A model generated the notes under the pieces. That model searched no databases. It was not told the DNA's origin and saw nothing but the letters and a program-made list of their open reading frames with translations. Below, piece by piece: positions 43,611-55,526 of a stretch of DNA of 64,000 nucleotides. A program made the translations under genes and the position numbers. The number at the start of each line of letters is the position of its first letter. Position 1 is the first letter of the stretch. Origin of the DNA: Carposina sasakii (lineage: Eukaryota; Arthropoda; Insecta; Lepidoptera; Carposinidae); NCBI GenBank assembly GCA_014607495.2, contig CP053175.1, positions 3,658,001 to 3,722,000 on the forward strand, written 5' to 3'.

Positions 43611-43736
43611 AGGTGGACGGACGACCTGGCCAAGGTCATGGGCGTCGGTTGGATGCAGGCTGCTTCCGACTGGTCGGAGTGCAGGTTGTTGGGGGAGGCC
43701 TATATCCAACAGTGGACTTCTCAGGGCTCTAAATGA
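43611..43736 (+). pseudogene. LINE ORF2 C-terminal fragment with ATG tail
   Basis: Codons from 43611 read RWTDDLAKVMGVGWMQAASD, WSECRLLGEAYIQQWTSQG, SK and stop. This is the typical extreme C-terminus of lepidopteran RTE-like ORF2 (RW.DDL...W...A.D...W...GEAY.QQW). It is followed by ATGATGATG-type tail sequence. Only 41 codons are left. Confidence 0.8.
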
Positions 43737-43823
43737 TGATGAATGATGATACATAGTATAGATATACTATATTTATGTATAGTCACTATAAGTTGTTAAC
43801 CCACTCAGTTGGCAAGTAAAGGC

Positions 43824-43982
43824 AGAAGACGAAGACGGAGGGATGATCTGGATAAGTTTCAGCCAGAGTGGGCCACTATAGCGCGAACAAGGCAAGTATG
43901 GGCTCGAATCGGGGAGGCCTTTGCCCAGCAGTGGGACACGATCTTGGCTATTAAAAATAGGTATAGTAAAGAGGTATACTAA
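43824..43982 (+). pseudogene. Second LINE ORF2 C-terminal fragment
   Basis: RRRRRRDDLDKFQPEWATIA, RTRQVWARIGEAFAQQWDTI, then short readthrough to a stop. Same C-terminal pattern (RDDLD.F...W...A.....W..IGEAFAQQWD) as RTE/Jockey-type elements but a different family from 43611-43736. 5'-truncated and dead. Confidence 0.8.
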
Positions 43983-44632
43983 ATTACATATAAGCAACAA
44001 TACTCCTACAAATAGGTAGAGAGAACAAAATTTAAAATGGCCGAAATCTAATTAATTTAAACTGTGAATAGCACAGCATAACCGAACTACCGGAAGTGGT
44101 AAACAGTGTTTCCGGCGAGATGGCGCTGTTAGCAAATCCGCTTCCGGCCAACCACAGTTTACTTGCATACTCAGTATTTTAATAGAATTATTGGTTTTAA
44201 TAATTAATTATGTTTGTTTAAATATCTTTATAAGTAAGAACTATGTAGAAATAATTGCTGCACTTTTTCTTCACAGACATTCTACAGAAACCTCTGTCAC
44301 CAACGTCTTGAAAGCACAATAGTTGGCTACTTTTAGTCAGAAGGCCATTGCCAGATAAGGGAAGTAGTATCATAAAATTCAACAATTAAAACAAGTCTCT
44401 ATTTCCATGGTAGGTATATCAGAAACTATGAAGCTTAAAAGTAAGCTAAATAGCTTAGTTAAACTACCTATAGCTACTGTCTAAATAGATAGTTACCTAC
44501 TACATGACAATACCCTGATGTGCTAGACTTCCCTGTCTATAGCTATTCTATTGTAATCTTGACAACAATGCATTATACGAGCGCTGAAATTGGATGCGAC
44601 TTTAAAAATTTGATACTTTTTTATGATTTCAC

Positions 44633-44815
44633 TAGCGACCCGCCCCGGCTCCGCACGTGTGCAGTGCTAATACTATACATATAAGTAAACCTTCCTCTTG
44701 AATCACTCTATCTATTTAAAAAACGCATCAAAATCCGTTGAGTAATTTTAAAGATCTAAGCATACATAGGGACAGACAGCGGGACGACTTTGTTTTATAA
44801 TATGTAGTGATGATG
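44633..44815 (-). repeat. Family F short repeat
   Basis: ACTAGCGACCCGCCCCGGCT, CTTCCTCTTGAATCACTCTA, ACGCATCAAAATCCGTTGAG and GACGACTTTGTTTTATAATA. Reverse of 30184-30357. Confidence 0.7.
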
Positions 44816-45645
44816 ATGATATTTTTTTATTCATATCATTAAGTCAATTTAATCTTTCCCTGCCGTACATTAATTATTAAGATCTTAAATAATAAAGCCC
44901 TTTAAAATTGTCATTCTAAAATATCAACTTCATATTACTCACTGAGAAATTTAATATTTGAAAATAATTTTGACTCTGATTGTCATGTGACATGACAGAT
45001 AATTCGTAAAGGCCGACTCGAATTGTTGAGACAAAATATAGGTATCTTTTACAAATCGATCGTTTTGTGAATTACAAAGATATAAGATTTCTCTCAAACA
45101 AGTTTTTACATAGCAGATTTGGCGGGAAAAGCTGAAGGTAATCGGTATTACCTACATATGCCATATGTGATGCCGTTCGAAGATATAATAAAAGCAGTCG
45201 CTGAAACCATCGGGTGCAGAGGTAAGTCGTATTGAATTCAACACTTGTACTTATCATTGTAATCTATAATTGCGCGTCTCTGTTGTATTTCCCTTAAAAA
45301 TAGACATTCATCAAATTTATTTTCGTGTTCGCGCTGCCTTTTATATGACCGTCAAATTTACCAGGTACCTATGCCTTTCTGCGAGTTCATAATCAGAATT
45401 TGATAAAACTTTGAGTTTAGGTTTCCTTTACACAAGCAATTAAAAATTTTATTTTTTGTTCACACAGTGCACCTATATAGGTACATACCTATACTCGTAT
45501 GTGTATAAAGATTGTCTAACGTACCAAATTTCATCAAAATCGGTTGTCGAGGTTTATTAGCGGGAAGCGGTTCATAGAATAAAATGATAAATGGTGATCT
45601 TGAGTTCCGTTCGAAACAATTATTAAAAATATAATAAAAGAAAAA
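44816..45645. other. intergenic, no gene seen
   Basis: No recognised coding or repeat signal. Confidence 0.45.
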
Positions 45646-45692
45646 ATTCCTCACCCGGGTGGGAATCGAACCCACGACCTCTGCATTCCGTA
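45646..45692 (-). repeat. Family C fragment
   Basis: ATTCCTCACCCGGGTGGGAA and TCGAACCCACGACCTCTGCA, identical in layout to 2075-2120. Confidence 0.7.
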
Positions 45693-46984
45693 ATTATTAA
45701 CTTTTCAACAACATCTAAACCAATCAGAGATGCACCATTTTCCAATGCGCAGAGTTTAACAATTTGCAATTTGCTTCTGGAAGGGCGAATAAGACAAAAA
45801 CTAATGTGCTGTCGATTGTTGTAGATTATCGATCTAGAATTTTTTGCTCTTTTCGTGCAATTTTACTACTTTGAATTGTGTTTTTTATAGTGAAATGGAA
45901 CTACATAATTTGTCTTTGTGTTGCTATAGTAGAAGTAGAACAAGAGGAAGCGAAACGTGTTTCAAGAAAACCGCGGGTATAAAAATCTTGCAGCTGTTAA
46001 CTTTCAATATAGCTATTCTGAATAAAATATTTGATACTTACTCTGTTTTATGTTGGCCTTTAAACACTTAGGTAATTTCCTAACATGGTTATAATTTTTC
46101 GTTTGTTTATAATTAAATCCTCACCTAAATAATGAAGGAGTTGATGATATTTAGAAAGTATTTAGAAATACTTACTTGCATTTCGAATGACTCGGTAGTT
46201 AATATTACTCTTTAGATTTTGTTATCAGGTAGTTTATTACGAGTATCAAATTTCAAATTTGAGTGCAGTTCATGGTTACTATGCTGGTGGAAGGTGCGAG
46301 GAAGATACTTATGTTCATTGTTATGTATCTGTAAATCAGGTCGCCATTCTGTCGTGTTGATAATATAGGATGTAGGTACGTGTGTAGCAACAGCATGCGT
46401 CAGCTGAAATCCCCAGTCAATACGACCATATATAAACTGTATGTTAATAAATGTCAGATATCAGAAGATCAGAGCTGAGAACCCTCAACATGGCTTTTAT
46501 TATTATTTATTTCTCACACGCTACACATTACAATTCCATGCAACTTAAACTATACAAATTATATAAACACGAATCTAAATTGTAACGCAAATACATGTGC
46601 GCACAAGAAAAGTAAAAGAAGACAAAATAATAATTTTACAAATGAGGACAAAGCTTAATTACCCATAAATATTTACCGTTGTTATATTGAACGGATACTT
46701 AAAATCTATGATCGTGGGACAGCAACATTGAGGATGTTCCTAAGAATTGTGATATATTGGCTCAAACTGGGAACAAATATATTAAGTTCATTGTTAACCT
46801 TCGCCAATTCGTTATATTGCCGAGTCATTCTACTAATAGGATGTATTGTTTTTGTGTATTTGTAAGGCAAATAGATTCGCTTTATTACAATATACGTACT
46901 CTAAACCTAATTATTATTGCTCCGGCTGTCCTGCTCCCATTAATGCCCCCAACCGGTGTTAATTCATCTATACTAGGTATACAC
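45693..46984. other. intergenic, no gene seen
   Basis: AT-rich; a short frame at 45844-46071 has no domain. Confidence 0.45.
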
Positions 46985-47185
46985 AAGGCTGTTTTACCAA
47001 AATAGGGTATCCAGAACGGCATAGCGGGTCTAGCTCTCAAAAGTTCAGTGAAAATGCTGCTTGCTCATCGCCAAAGGGAATGCTCCTGAGTTTCTTAGTC
47101 GACTCTCACGATTATGTACGGAAGGAGATGCAGCTGATGTATTCTAGTGAAGCCTTGTACTCGTATCAGCACAGGACAGTGCTCA
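46985..47185 (-). repeat. Family A repeat
   Basis: GGCTGTTTTACCAAAATAGG, TTAGTCGACTCTCACGATTA, GAAGGAGATGCAGCTGATGT and ATTCTAGTGAAGCCTTG. Confidence 0.8.
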
Positions 47186-47635
47186 TTCTACTTTCAATAT
47201 GTTTCTTGGTTGAACACATTAGTAATTACGTACATTAAACCACCTTGCATTTTTATTATGCACATTTATTAACCTCTATCGATTTTTAAAAGTCCTGGAT
47301 GCGTTTTAAATCGGAATTTACGATTACGACGAGCTTAAAATACGGTTAAGCTCAGTATGCCTAGTTTATGTCGAATATAAATCGATTAAAAACCGTAAAC
47401 TTAGCAACGGAAACTAGGATATGTCAAGTCAGTGATACCTACTAGAGCTGGATTGAGCATTGACATACAGCCCCTGTATCGGCTATCTTTTATGGCAGAT
47501 CATAGTGATGACCACTCAATGAAGATTAACAAATAGTTGGTAACAAGTGGCATAATGCCTTGCCGGAAGAAAAATAGCCAAAACTCGCGTACTTAACAGG
47601 GTTATTGATTACTCAAACTTATCATTTATATCATC

Positions 47636-47898
47636 TATGCTGCTCTGGGAGTGAAAAAAAAACTTATATAATACTACAGCTGCTTCTCTTCGCGGGCATA
47701 CTGTACAAGTCAGTAGAAGGACAAGAGGGTCTTGGTGTTTTGTAGGTGATGGGCTGACAACCTGTCACTACTAACCAAACTTGTACATCTCAACTATACC
47801 CTCGAAATTGGTCAGAAGTGGCACCATGTGGTTCTATCGGGCCTTGGTGCTCTGCCTACCCCGTAAGGAATAAAGGCGTGATTATATGTATGTATCTT
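47636..47898 (+). repeat. Family B (SINE-like) repeat, best copy
   Basis: ATGCTGCTCTGGGAGTGAAA, GCTGCTTCTCTTCGCGGGCA, GTGATGGGCTGACAACCTGT, TCAACTATACCCTCGAAATT and CTGCCTACCCCGTAAGGAAT, AAAGGCGTGATTATATGTAT. The final 40 bp match the RTE-like LINE end. A Family A 3' fragment follows at 47903-47995. Confidence 0.85.
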
Positions 47899-48518
47899 TA
47901 TATCTGTCCCCGATATGCTAAACGTAGCTGTGAGATATTCTTTATGATCCTGCAGTTTTAGCTAACCCATTTCGGGAACATATCTATGTCTGTACTTATT
48001 TATGATTTGTAAACCTATGTATTGTATTTATGTTGTGAATTAACTCGATTCACATTGAATTTGAAATTTTACAAATATCACGATCAAAGTAAATAGGATC
48101 ATTAATTTCGCTTTGTAGTTATTAGCTTTATACTGTGGGTGTATCTTTAATCAATTGAAACACTCAACTCTCTTGGTGTCCAGCAAGCAAGTAATTTGTG
48201 CTGTTGAAAAGTTTTCTCATTTTGTATTTATCCAACCTTTAGGGGAAGAGGTTTAATGAAATGCTCCGAACGCTTTATGAGAAAAACTTTTGGCCAAACT
48301 TAAAAGAAATTAAAAGAAATATTCGAGAAAATATACCGGATTAATATTTTTTGGATGGAGTCCAGTTTTTTAAGATGCCTTTGAAAGGGATTCATTAAAG
48401 GGGTAAACTTTCATAGGGGCTATATTTTAATAATAAGATACATTGAACAAATTGAAAGCATTAAGCTCACCCTTGTATGAAAATTTGTGGTGGAATAAAG
48501 AATTTTATATATCTATCT

Positions 48519-48780
48519 ACAGGATGTAACAAAAGGGGTATGTTAAGCGAAAAGCTATATAAATAGCCCACTAAAAGGAACCTACCCGCAAAATTTCGGA
48601 CTCGACATCACATGTTTATTTTTCCAGATAGTATAGAGAATTCCTAAAGAACTCAGGAATGTTCATACAATCTTGAAAAATAAACATGTGATTTCGAGTC
48701 TCAAAATTTGGAAATAGGTTCTCTATAGTGGGCTATTTACATAGCTTTTCGCTTTACATAACCTTTTTGTTACACCCTGT
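48519..48780. mobile_element. Family G palindromic MITE, best copy
   Basis: ACAGGATGTAACAAAAGGGG, TATGTTAAGCGAAAAGCTAT and ATAAATAGCCCACTAAAAGG on the left mirror TAGTGGGCTATTTACATAGC, TTTTCGCTTTACATAACCTT and TTTGTTACACCCTGT on the right. The inner CACATGTTTATTTTTCCAGA pairs with TTGAAAAATAAACATGTGAT. Arms about 115 bp, no coding. Confidence 0.85.
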
Positions 48781-50796
48781 ATACATAACCTAATTGAATA
48801 TAGGGTAAAATAAGTCAAAAATGTTGTAAGCAAAGTCAAAAAATATTTCAGTGACCTTGGTTTCCTTGGATAGCGATGCCCTCATCATGTACGGCGTTGT
48901 AGGTACATTTTACATTTTACGACACCGTAAAGAGGGTGTGATTTTGCATACGTAGGCCGCTAAATAACTGCTGTCCTTGAAAATCAAAGACTAATGGCAA
49001 ATATAAAATAAAAATTGATTCCGAATTTGAAATTTTGCTCTCATGATCGGTGGTTTTTACTATTTAAAATAAACACAAGACAAAACATTATCCTCAGCTA
49101 AACACAATGCTGGTTATGAAGCCAGCGCGGAGATTTCATCGGAGTCGATTTGAAAATAATATAAAACAAGATGCTTCTACAAAAACAAGCGGAACAAAAA
49201 CTTACATAGCTGTACCTATAACAAAACAATCCATTTGTGGAATATTATGGACCATTCTACCTCTGGATTCAATTATTTTTTACGTTCAGGTTAGACAAAA
49301 TGGCCAGATAAAAGTGAGACCCTCCGTATTTGGAATTTTCCGAATCTCAGCGATTTTTTCCAGAGATTTTACTTTGTTGCTGTATTTTCAAGATGGTATT
49401 TTAGCACGCCACTGGAATTGGCTGTCGCGTTGATGAGTTACGAAATTTCATAAGAAGATGCAGATGTAGTGTTAAAAAATTATATTGTTTGTTTTTTCTT
49501 TGGGTAAACCTGGGTGTGCCATTTTAAATCTATTGACAGTTAATCTGCTGCTCTATCTTTTACTCATAGTCAGCTGCACTTTTGGCTATTTTTATGAAAC
49601 TTTAATGTGTTCTAAAGAGAGGATTCACAGTATAATGAGGCTCGATAAACCTAGCAAGTGAAAAATCTACAGTTAGATACTGTTAAAAATGACAATAAAC
49701 TTGATAACAAAATTTATGGAATATCTGTAAAATTTAGGCATTTTTCAGCTTAAATAATGTTGTTCTTTTGTGATAATACGGTAAGAAGCTAATACCAGAA
49801 TATAGGTACAGTAGATATTGATCGAACACATGCAGACAGGCGAAATGGTAGCTCTGTATACCGAAATTGTAGTTTTTCCTTCACACTTGTGAACATAAAA
49901 CAAGCAGTTACATATACTTGTGTAACTATACAATCCAATCACAGCGGGCAAACATAAATATCAGCACGCAATTGTATATTACAGTGTAGCAGAAATGTGG
50001 TGGTGCAACCTAGAAGAACGAAGAAAAATATTTTAAACCTAAAAGAACAACCTGTAAATAAATGAAATGACTCAAATACCTACATAAATCTTTAAGTAAA
50101 CTTTTTGATGAGAGAAAAATATACCTATAGACGATAAAATAAAGCATGAATAACAGTTGAAATCTTTAATAGCGGCGTACATAATTTTTTTTATCAAGGA
50201 TATAATTGATGCTGTCACTATCTTGATCAAATTTAAGAGAAGGATAGCATCAACTATCGCATCAAAAAATCGGCCCTGGAAAGAACTTACGAGAAAAAAA
50301 ACACAGTTGTCCCTATTATAAGATAAATACATTGTTGGCGGACCGTATGATTCTATGGCAATATTAGGTATTGAAAGTATCATTGCATGAGAGAAGAAAT
50401 AAAAAGAAACTTTTAGTTATTTTGTAAGTATTAAAAGTTTTACTACTGTTATTTCCTATTAGCAATTTTACCTCTTCCATACGTTTTTTAATTTTATCGA
50501 ACAAACATTAATTTCCCGGGGAATCGAGACGTTTGAGCTCCTTGCTGTAAAAACTAACGTTCCTTTATGTACATAGGCATAACGTTTAAAATGCGAAGAA
50601 TTTTGATCCTTCCAATTATTTGGTACTTGCGTTTTTATTCTAGGTTTTTGTTATTACCTACTTAACATTACCATTTTTAGGGTTCCTTAGCCAAAGAAAA
50701 ATGGGGACACCTATTATTACAGAGACTTCGCTGTTCATTCTTCTGTCTGTCACAGATCTGTGTCTTACGAAACGTGATAAAATCGTTGATTTAAAA
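48781..50796. other. intergenic, no gene seen
   Basis: A 108-codon frame at 49107-49433 lacks any motif, homologous neighbour or splice context, and I treat it as chance. No repeat was recognised in the remainder. Confidence 0.45.
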
Positions 50797-50968
50797 GCTG
50801 CATCATCTCAAGTGTATGTCGTAAGAGTCGATTGAGCTAGCTACAAGTACTTGTCACTGATAGTTAACATTTTGTCCTCACCACGCTATATGGCTGTGGA
50901 CTGTTCTATCTCCTTAGTTCTGGCTATTATATCAATTTTGAGAATACAGACGTATATATATGTGTGTG
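50797..50968 (+). repeat. Family A repeat, diverged
   Basis: TGCATCATCTCAAGTGTATG, TCGTAAGAGTCGATTGAGCT, CAAGTACTTGTCACTGATAG and a TATATATGTGTGTG tail. Confidence 0.65.
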
Positions 50969-51035
50969 TAATATCCGAAGGTGTGGTACACCTTCGTGTG
51001 TACAATAAAGAATAAATTAATTTATTAAATATAAT

Positions 51036-51297
51036 AATATGTTAGCCGCGTGGTGCCGGCAGAGTAGAGTTTGTACTACCCCTGCCTGCCCGTGGGTATC
51101 GTACGAGGCGATTAAGGGTTTCCGGGAGGTGGGCAGCAGCGGCTCCCGTACTAACAACATTGTCCGAAAATCACACTGCGGTCACCAACCCGCCTGCCCA
51201 GCGTGGTGACTATGGGCAAAACCCCCTGTGGCAGTAGCCTTGTGGCGTGCCCTGGGGGAGGCCTACGTCCAGCAGTGGACTGCAATAGGCTGAAGAA
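51036..51297 (+). mobile_element. Family D LINE 3' end, long copy
   Basis: CCGCGTGGTGCCGGCAGAGT, CGTACGAGGCGATTAAGGGT, CAGCGTGGTGACTATGGGCA, GGCCTACGTCCAGCAGTGGA and CTGCAATAGGCTGAAG. Confidence 0.8.
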
Positions 51298-51333
51298 GAT
51301 GTTTCTAATGGTTTCGTTCTGAACACCCAAAAG

Positions 51334-51739
51334 TGGGGTAAGTACGAACCTTTTTAACGCGGCGTAACGCTAGCGACTCGCTAGCAAAATCTATGGGAAT
51401 TGACAGTTTGACGATAGCGTTTATTTTTATTTTATTTATTTATTAAATTAGAAAGCCAACTTAATACATAACAGTTCCGTTAAGATACAAGTTGGACAGG
51501 AGCACACGATAATATTATGTATCACAATTACAGGCTAGCACAACTTTTACAATAAATGAAGTAAAACTATTTAAGCAATGAAGCGTATTAAAACATAAGC
51601 ATAGACTAAATTGTATTAATCGATTGAAAAACTTTATGCTTAAATACATTTACAAGATCACCAGTTATATCAATGTTTAATGATTTAGATAATTTGTTTT
51701 GATAGCGTTACGGACTATCGAGAGGTTCGTGCTTACCCC
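51334..51739. mobile_element. TIR element split by a LINE 3' end
   Basis: Ends GGGGTAAGTACGAACCT and AGGTTCGTGCTTACCCC are inverted repeats. The centre (51422-51700) is a foreign insert flanked by exact 9-bp copies of GATAGCGTT (51413-51421 and 51701-51709). Before that insertion the element would have been about 120 bp. Confidence 0.8.
51422..51700 (-). mobile_element. Retroposed LINE 3' end nested in the TIR element
   Basis: Begins (plus strand) TATTTTTATTTTATTTATTT, the reverse of an A-rich tail, then GAAAGCCAACTTAATACATA. It is bounded by the 9-bp duplication GATAGCGTT, which fits target-primed insertion on the minus strand. Confidence 0.7.
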
Positions 51740-52284
51740 TCAGGATACTCCACGTAAAACTTTCCAAAACCAGTCCATATAATAAACGAGAAACTTCGAC
51801 CCAATCCCTTACCATTAACAAGTAAAACTACGTCGAAACGTCCACTAAGGAAATTCGGTAGAGTGACTTTTCTTGTAGGAAAACTTAATTGTACCGGCTG
51901 GGTAGTAAACGTGTTAAAGGTAGAAACAACATTGTAGGGTCGTTTTATGGACTTCCATTTGGACTCGTCACTTGGTGACGTCACAACACAGCTGGAATTA
52001 GAAAAGTCAGCTTGTATCTTACGCCAAAAAAGGGGAAATCTACGCTTTGTTCCTTAATAAACATTAAAGAAATGTGTATGTATACTGTGTGGTAAAAAAA
52101 TAATATTCTTCTTTCTTTTATTTCTTTCTGAGGTGATAATTTATTTGTTTTTAATGAGACTATTTTCTTTTTGTAATTTTGGTGTCTTATCAGATTTGTG
52201 GAGAAATTCTTACCGCACATCGACCGATGATGATGTTATTATATTTGTTCAACCAGTGCACATAAATAAGACTGTGTGGTGTGG

Positions 52285-52490
52285 TGAATCACACCACGTC
52301 CACGTATGTGTATCGTAAGGTTTCCGGGAGTTGGACAGCAGCGCCGTCCGTGTTGACAACATAGTCCGATAATCACACTGGCAGGCAGTCACCAACCTGA
52401 CTGAGAACTGGGCAAAAACTCTTATGGCAGTAGCCTTGTGGCGTGCCCTGAGAGAGGCCTATGTTTAGTAGTAGACTGCAAAGAGAAGAG
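52285..52490 (+). mobile_element. Family D LINE 3' end, diverged
   Basis: TCGTAAGGTTTCCGGGAGTT, GGACAGCAGCGCCGTCCGTG, CCTTGTGGCGTGCCCTGAGA and GAGGCCTATGTTTAGTAGTA. Confidence 0.7.
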
Positions 52491-52913
52491 CCAACACGTT
52501 ACTTACAAAAAGTTAATACCAAAATTACGAGCTCCAAATTTTAATCTTCCCGAAATGGATACCCGTTTTTAAAAGTAAAACTCCGTTCCCGAATCCCCAA
52601 TCCTTTTTGATGTGGAACTTTGCGACGCGATAAATTACCTTTTGGAACTTTGTTTTCTTAGTTCGCGGGAACTTTTGTAATTGTAGGTTCCAATTCGGGG
52701 CTTCGCGTAGACGTAAGGCTAATTTGGTATTAAAATTTTGTGAAATATCACTTTTTTGTAGCTGCCATTTGCGGGTTGGTTACCTAAGCGTTTATTTGTT
52801 GGGGTTTCAACAAATTTGGTGGTTTAAAATTAAATTTTGTCGCCTCTTTAATGTTGCGACGTTATATTTCTGTGATAATTTTTGTAGATACAATTCTAAT
52901 TCTATTCTATTCT

Positions 52914-53070
52914 AATGCTTTATTGTACACAGTAAAGTTTTCACAAATAAAGTTTATGTCAAAGAAAATGTACAAAAGCGTGCTTATCTCTAAAAGAGAT
53001 TTCTTCCAGCAAACCAATATTGAAAGAGAAATTAACATAAGAAGTAGGTATGTGTGCACACAAACAGACC
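52914..53070 (-). mobile_element. LINE 3' UTR fragment
   Basis: Plus-strand ATGCTTTATTGTACACAGTA, AAGTTTTCACAAATAAAGTT and AGATTTCTTCCAGCAAACC. On the minus strand this ends GTACAATAAAGCAT with an AATAAA signal, the same end seen near 11226-11285 and 15465-15560. Confidence 0.65.
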
Positions 53071-53184
53071 AATAAACTTAATAATTTAATAAAAGAAAAG
53101 ACATAAACCTAAAATAAACAAAAATACCTAATTAGACTACATAAACATAAATACCTAAATAAAACACAAATATAATTAATTTAA

Positions 53185-53660
53185 TTTAATTTATTCTTTA
53201 TTGTACACAAAACATAATAATCAATAGAAAGAAATTTACAAAAGGAATACATACAAAGGTGTGCTTATCTCTGCAAGAGATTTCTTCCAGCATACTAGAA
53301 AGCAAAGTGAGACCTAAAAGTTATAGAGGTAATGATGTGTACAGAAATAAACTAAGTAACTATAATAAACAAAAATAAAATATTCATACATAAATAGATA
53401 CACACAATCAAATAATGGAAGTAATGTTAGACATAAAATAAAATAATAACATATAGACATAATAGGAAAAAAATACATAATACAATAGGACAACAATTCA
53501 GCAGATAATTGAGACCGATCACTCAGCCAGTGCATGAAAGTGATCCTTTAACTTATTTTTGAATGTCTCAACCGTCCTGCAGTCTCTTATCGAGTGAGGC
53601 AAATCGTTCCATAGTTTGACTGCATGCACCGAAAAGGAATAGCCGTAAGCACCAAATTAT
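53185..53660 (-). mobile_element. LINE 3' end with ORF2 C-terminus
   Basis: The minus strand from 53644 to 53519 reads GYSFSVHAVKLWNDLPHSIR, DCRTVETFKNKLKDHFHALA, E and stop. The downstream 3' UTR ends near TTATTCTTTATTGTACACAA. The SFSVHAVKLWNDLPHSIRD pattern marks a non-LTR ORF2 C-terminus. 5'-truncated. Confidence 0.75.
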
Positions 53661-53810
53661 GATATAGATAATATACATAATATAGATAGATAGAGAATAT
53701 AGATAAGCATAGATAAATAGCATACATACTAAAGGATAAAAATAACATCAAATGTACGAGTAAGTATATTGGTATACAATAGTAAGAAACCAATAATCAG
53801 ACACTATTAA

Positions 53811-54122
53811 TTAAGAAGATGGGAGAGATAAATAATTGACCTTCAATCTTTTCTTAAAAACATCAACTGATGAACAGTCTCTCACAGAGTGAGGCAGCGA
53901 GTTCCATAGCTTTACGGCATGGACAGTGAAAGAGTAGTTAAAAGCAACTGAATTGTGACGAGGAGTTTTTAGTAAGGAAGCTGTATTGGACCTCAAAGGA
54001 TGGTCTCTTGAGAAGAGATACTCAAATCTTTCACGTAAATACAGGGGAGAAGATCGATCATAAAGAATTTTAAATAAAAGAGTTAAAATGTGCGCATCCA
54101 ATGTTTTTTTATTAATTAACAT
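53811..54122 (-). pseudogene. LINE ORF2 C-terminal fragment, 103 codons
   Basis: Open frame ending with NYSFTVHAVKLWNSLPHSVR and DCSSVDVFKKRLKVNYLSLP. Upstream part HILTLLFKILYDRSSPLYLR. This is the region after the RT domain in Jockey/CR1-type LINEs. It is closely related to the remnant at 53519-53644 but a separate insertion. No RT or endonuclease domain remains. Confidence 0.8.
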
Positions 54123-54134
54123 TACTAGCTAACA

Positions 54135-54335
54135 TAGATGTAGCTGTCCCGTCAAAGCTTTTTTGGAATACATCAAATGCATCTCCTTCCGAGAATGTCG
54201 TAACAGTCGACGTAAAGAACTCGGGGGCGTTGTCACTGATCTTTTACTTATAACTACTTTATACGTGGCTGTCGGAAGTCCTTCGCTATCCTGCAGTTCT
54301 GGCTACTCCATTTTGGTGACAAAGCAGTATGTGAT
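54135..54335 (+). repeat. Family A repeat
   Basis: GGAATACATCAAATGCATCT, CCTTCCGAGAATGTCGTAAC, GCTATCCTGCAGTTCTGGCT and ACTCCATTTTGGTGAC. Confidence 0.75.
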
Positions 54336-54649
54336 TATGTAATATTTAAGTGCTTTACTAACGTTTTCTTAAACTAAATGTCAGAATAAATCAAACCGAA
54401 TCTTGATAGCAAAATATTTTAAGATTTTTATGAAGATTTATTCACTATGGGTGCGCCCACCACCGGGCCCTACACCCTCCACTGACCCTCGGATCTGATA
54501 ACTCATAATTGCGACAACAGGCACTTGCACTAACTACAATCGCCATGAGAAACCAGACCCGAGCACCTAGCATGCAAGACGATACATTGCACCATTCCGA
54601 AATCAAAACTAGATAAATAATCTAAACAGTTTCGCCAACAACCGTGGCA

Positions 54650-54662
54650 TCCTCAGGATTAT
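54650..54662 (-). ncRNA. Second hammerhead-like core in the inverted arm
   Basis: On the minus strand ATAATC (54662-54657) and CTGAGGA (54656-54650) lead into a GCCA/TGGC stem, GAAA (54633-54630) and the matching GATTAT (54622-54617). It mirrors the plus-strand motif at 55527-55573. The short stem III region differs (CTGTTTA), so activity is less likely. Confidence 0.45.
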
Positions 54663-54682
54663 AGAAATTAGTAAATTAGTAA

Positions 54683-55189
54683 AAAATAGAGGAGATTACA
54701 AATATTTATATTGGTAGTTTACCATATTTTGGCTATATCTCAGAGATGATTGCAAAATCATTGAAAAAACAAAACATCTTGGTGGCTTTTAAGACTTTTA
54801 ATTCTTTAAATAGATTAATTAACACAAAACAAATATTACCAATTGATAAAAAATCAGGAGTTTATAGCTTGCACTGTACTGACTGTAATTCTGTTTATAT
54901 AGGTCAAACGGGTCGTAACTTCAAGATTAGATACCAAGAACATTTGGCAGCTTACAGGAACAATTTCCCTGAAAAATCACATTTTGCCAAACACTTGTTA
55001 GTTTCAAATCATAAAATTCCAGATGACCACAGTTTTGTTAGTCTGTATACGTGTGAAAAGGGCATTCGTCTATCTATTTTGGAACAGTTGGAGATTTTGA
55101 AAGCCAAATATACTGGTGTAAACCTTTTAAATGAACAGGTTGAATTTTCTTCTCCACTGTTGAATTCAGTAGCTAGAATAAATAAATGA
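54683..55189 (+). CDS. Penelope-type GIY-YIG endonuclease fragment
   Basis: The frame is open from 54683; an internal ATG at 54746 starts 147 residues. The upstream part reads GSLPYFGYISEMIAKSLKK, the linker usually found between reverse transcriptase and endonuclease in Penelope-like proteins. Residue numbers count from that ATG. SGVYSLHCTDCNSVYIGQTG (37-56) has the GVY and YIG halves, with CTDC (44-47), R57, EH (65-66) and H82 as expected for the PLE CCHH-type nuclease. E113 in ILEQLEI is the likely catalytic Glu. In intact elements this domain nicks the target. Here it is a fragment, since RT is absent; any expression is doubtful. Confidence 0.85.
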   Translation, partial: KIEEITNIYIGSLPYFGYISEMIAKSLKKQNILVAFKTFNSLNRLINTKQILPIDKKSGVYSLHCTDCNSVYIGQTGRNFKIRYQEHLAAYRNNFPEKSHFAKHLLVSNHKIPDDHSFVSLYTCEKGIRLSILEQLEILKAKYTGVNLLNEQVEFSSPLLNSVARINK

Positions 55190-55526
55190 ATAGTGGCCTT
55201 AGAGTGTAATGGCTTGTCAATGTCATTAACAATTTTTGTTTTTGTGGGCAATGGAATATGTTGTTGCATACATCCTTGTTTTTCTTTACTAATTTATCAA
55301 TATTTTGGTGAATTTTTGAATTTTTTCATTTAAATTTAATTAATTCACCCAATACTATTTGGTTTGTGTGCACAAATAGTATATATTTATTTGAAATATA
55401 AATAATGGTGGGTAATTATTTATATATTTTTTGAATACTTAGTAGAGGGTAGTTAATTCTGTGTAAGTAATGTGTTGGACTTTAGAGGTTCATAATAATT
55501 AGTGGTTTACTAATTTACTAATTTCT

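Noticed and set aside
49107..49433. 108-codon frame
   Set aside because: No motif, no neighbour exon and no splice context. Frames of this length are expected by chance in 64 kb of AT-rich DNA read in six frames.
51733..51984. 83-codon minus-strand frame next to the TIR element
   Set aside because: Protein-like composition, but no recognised family and it partly overlaps the terminal repeat. Not enough to call a gene.
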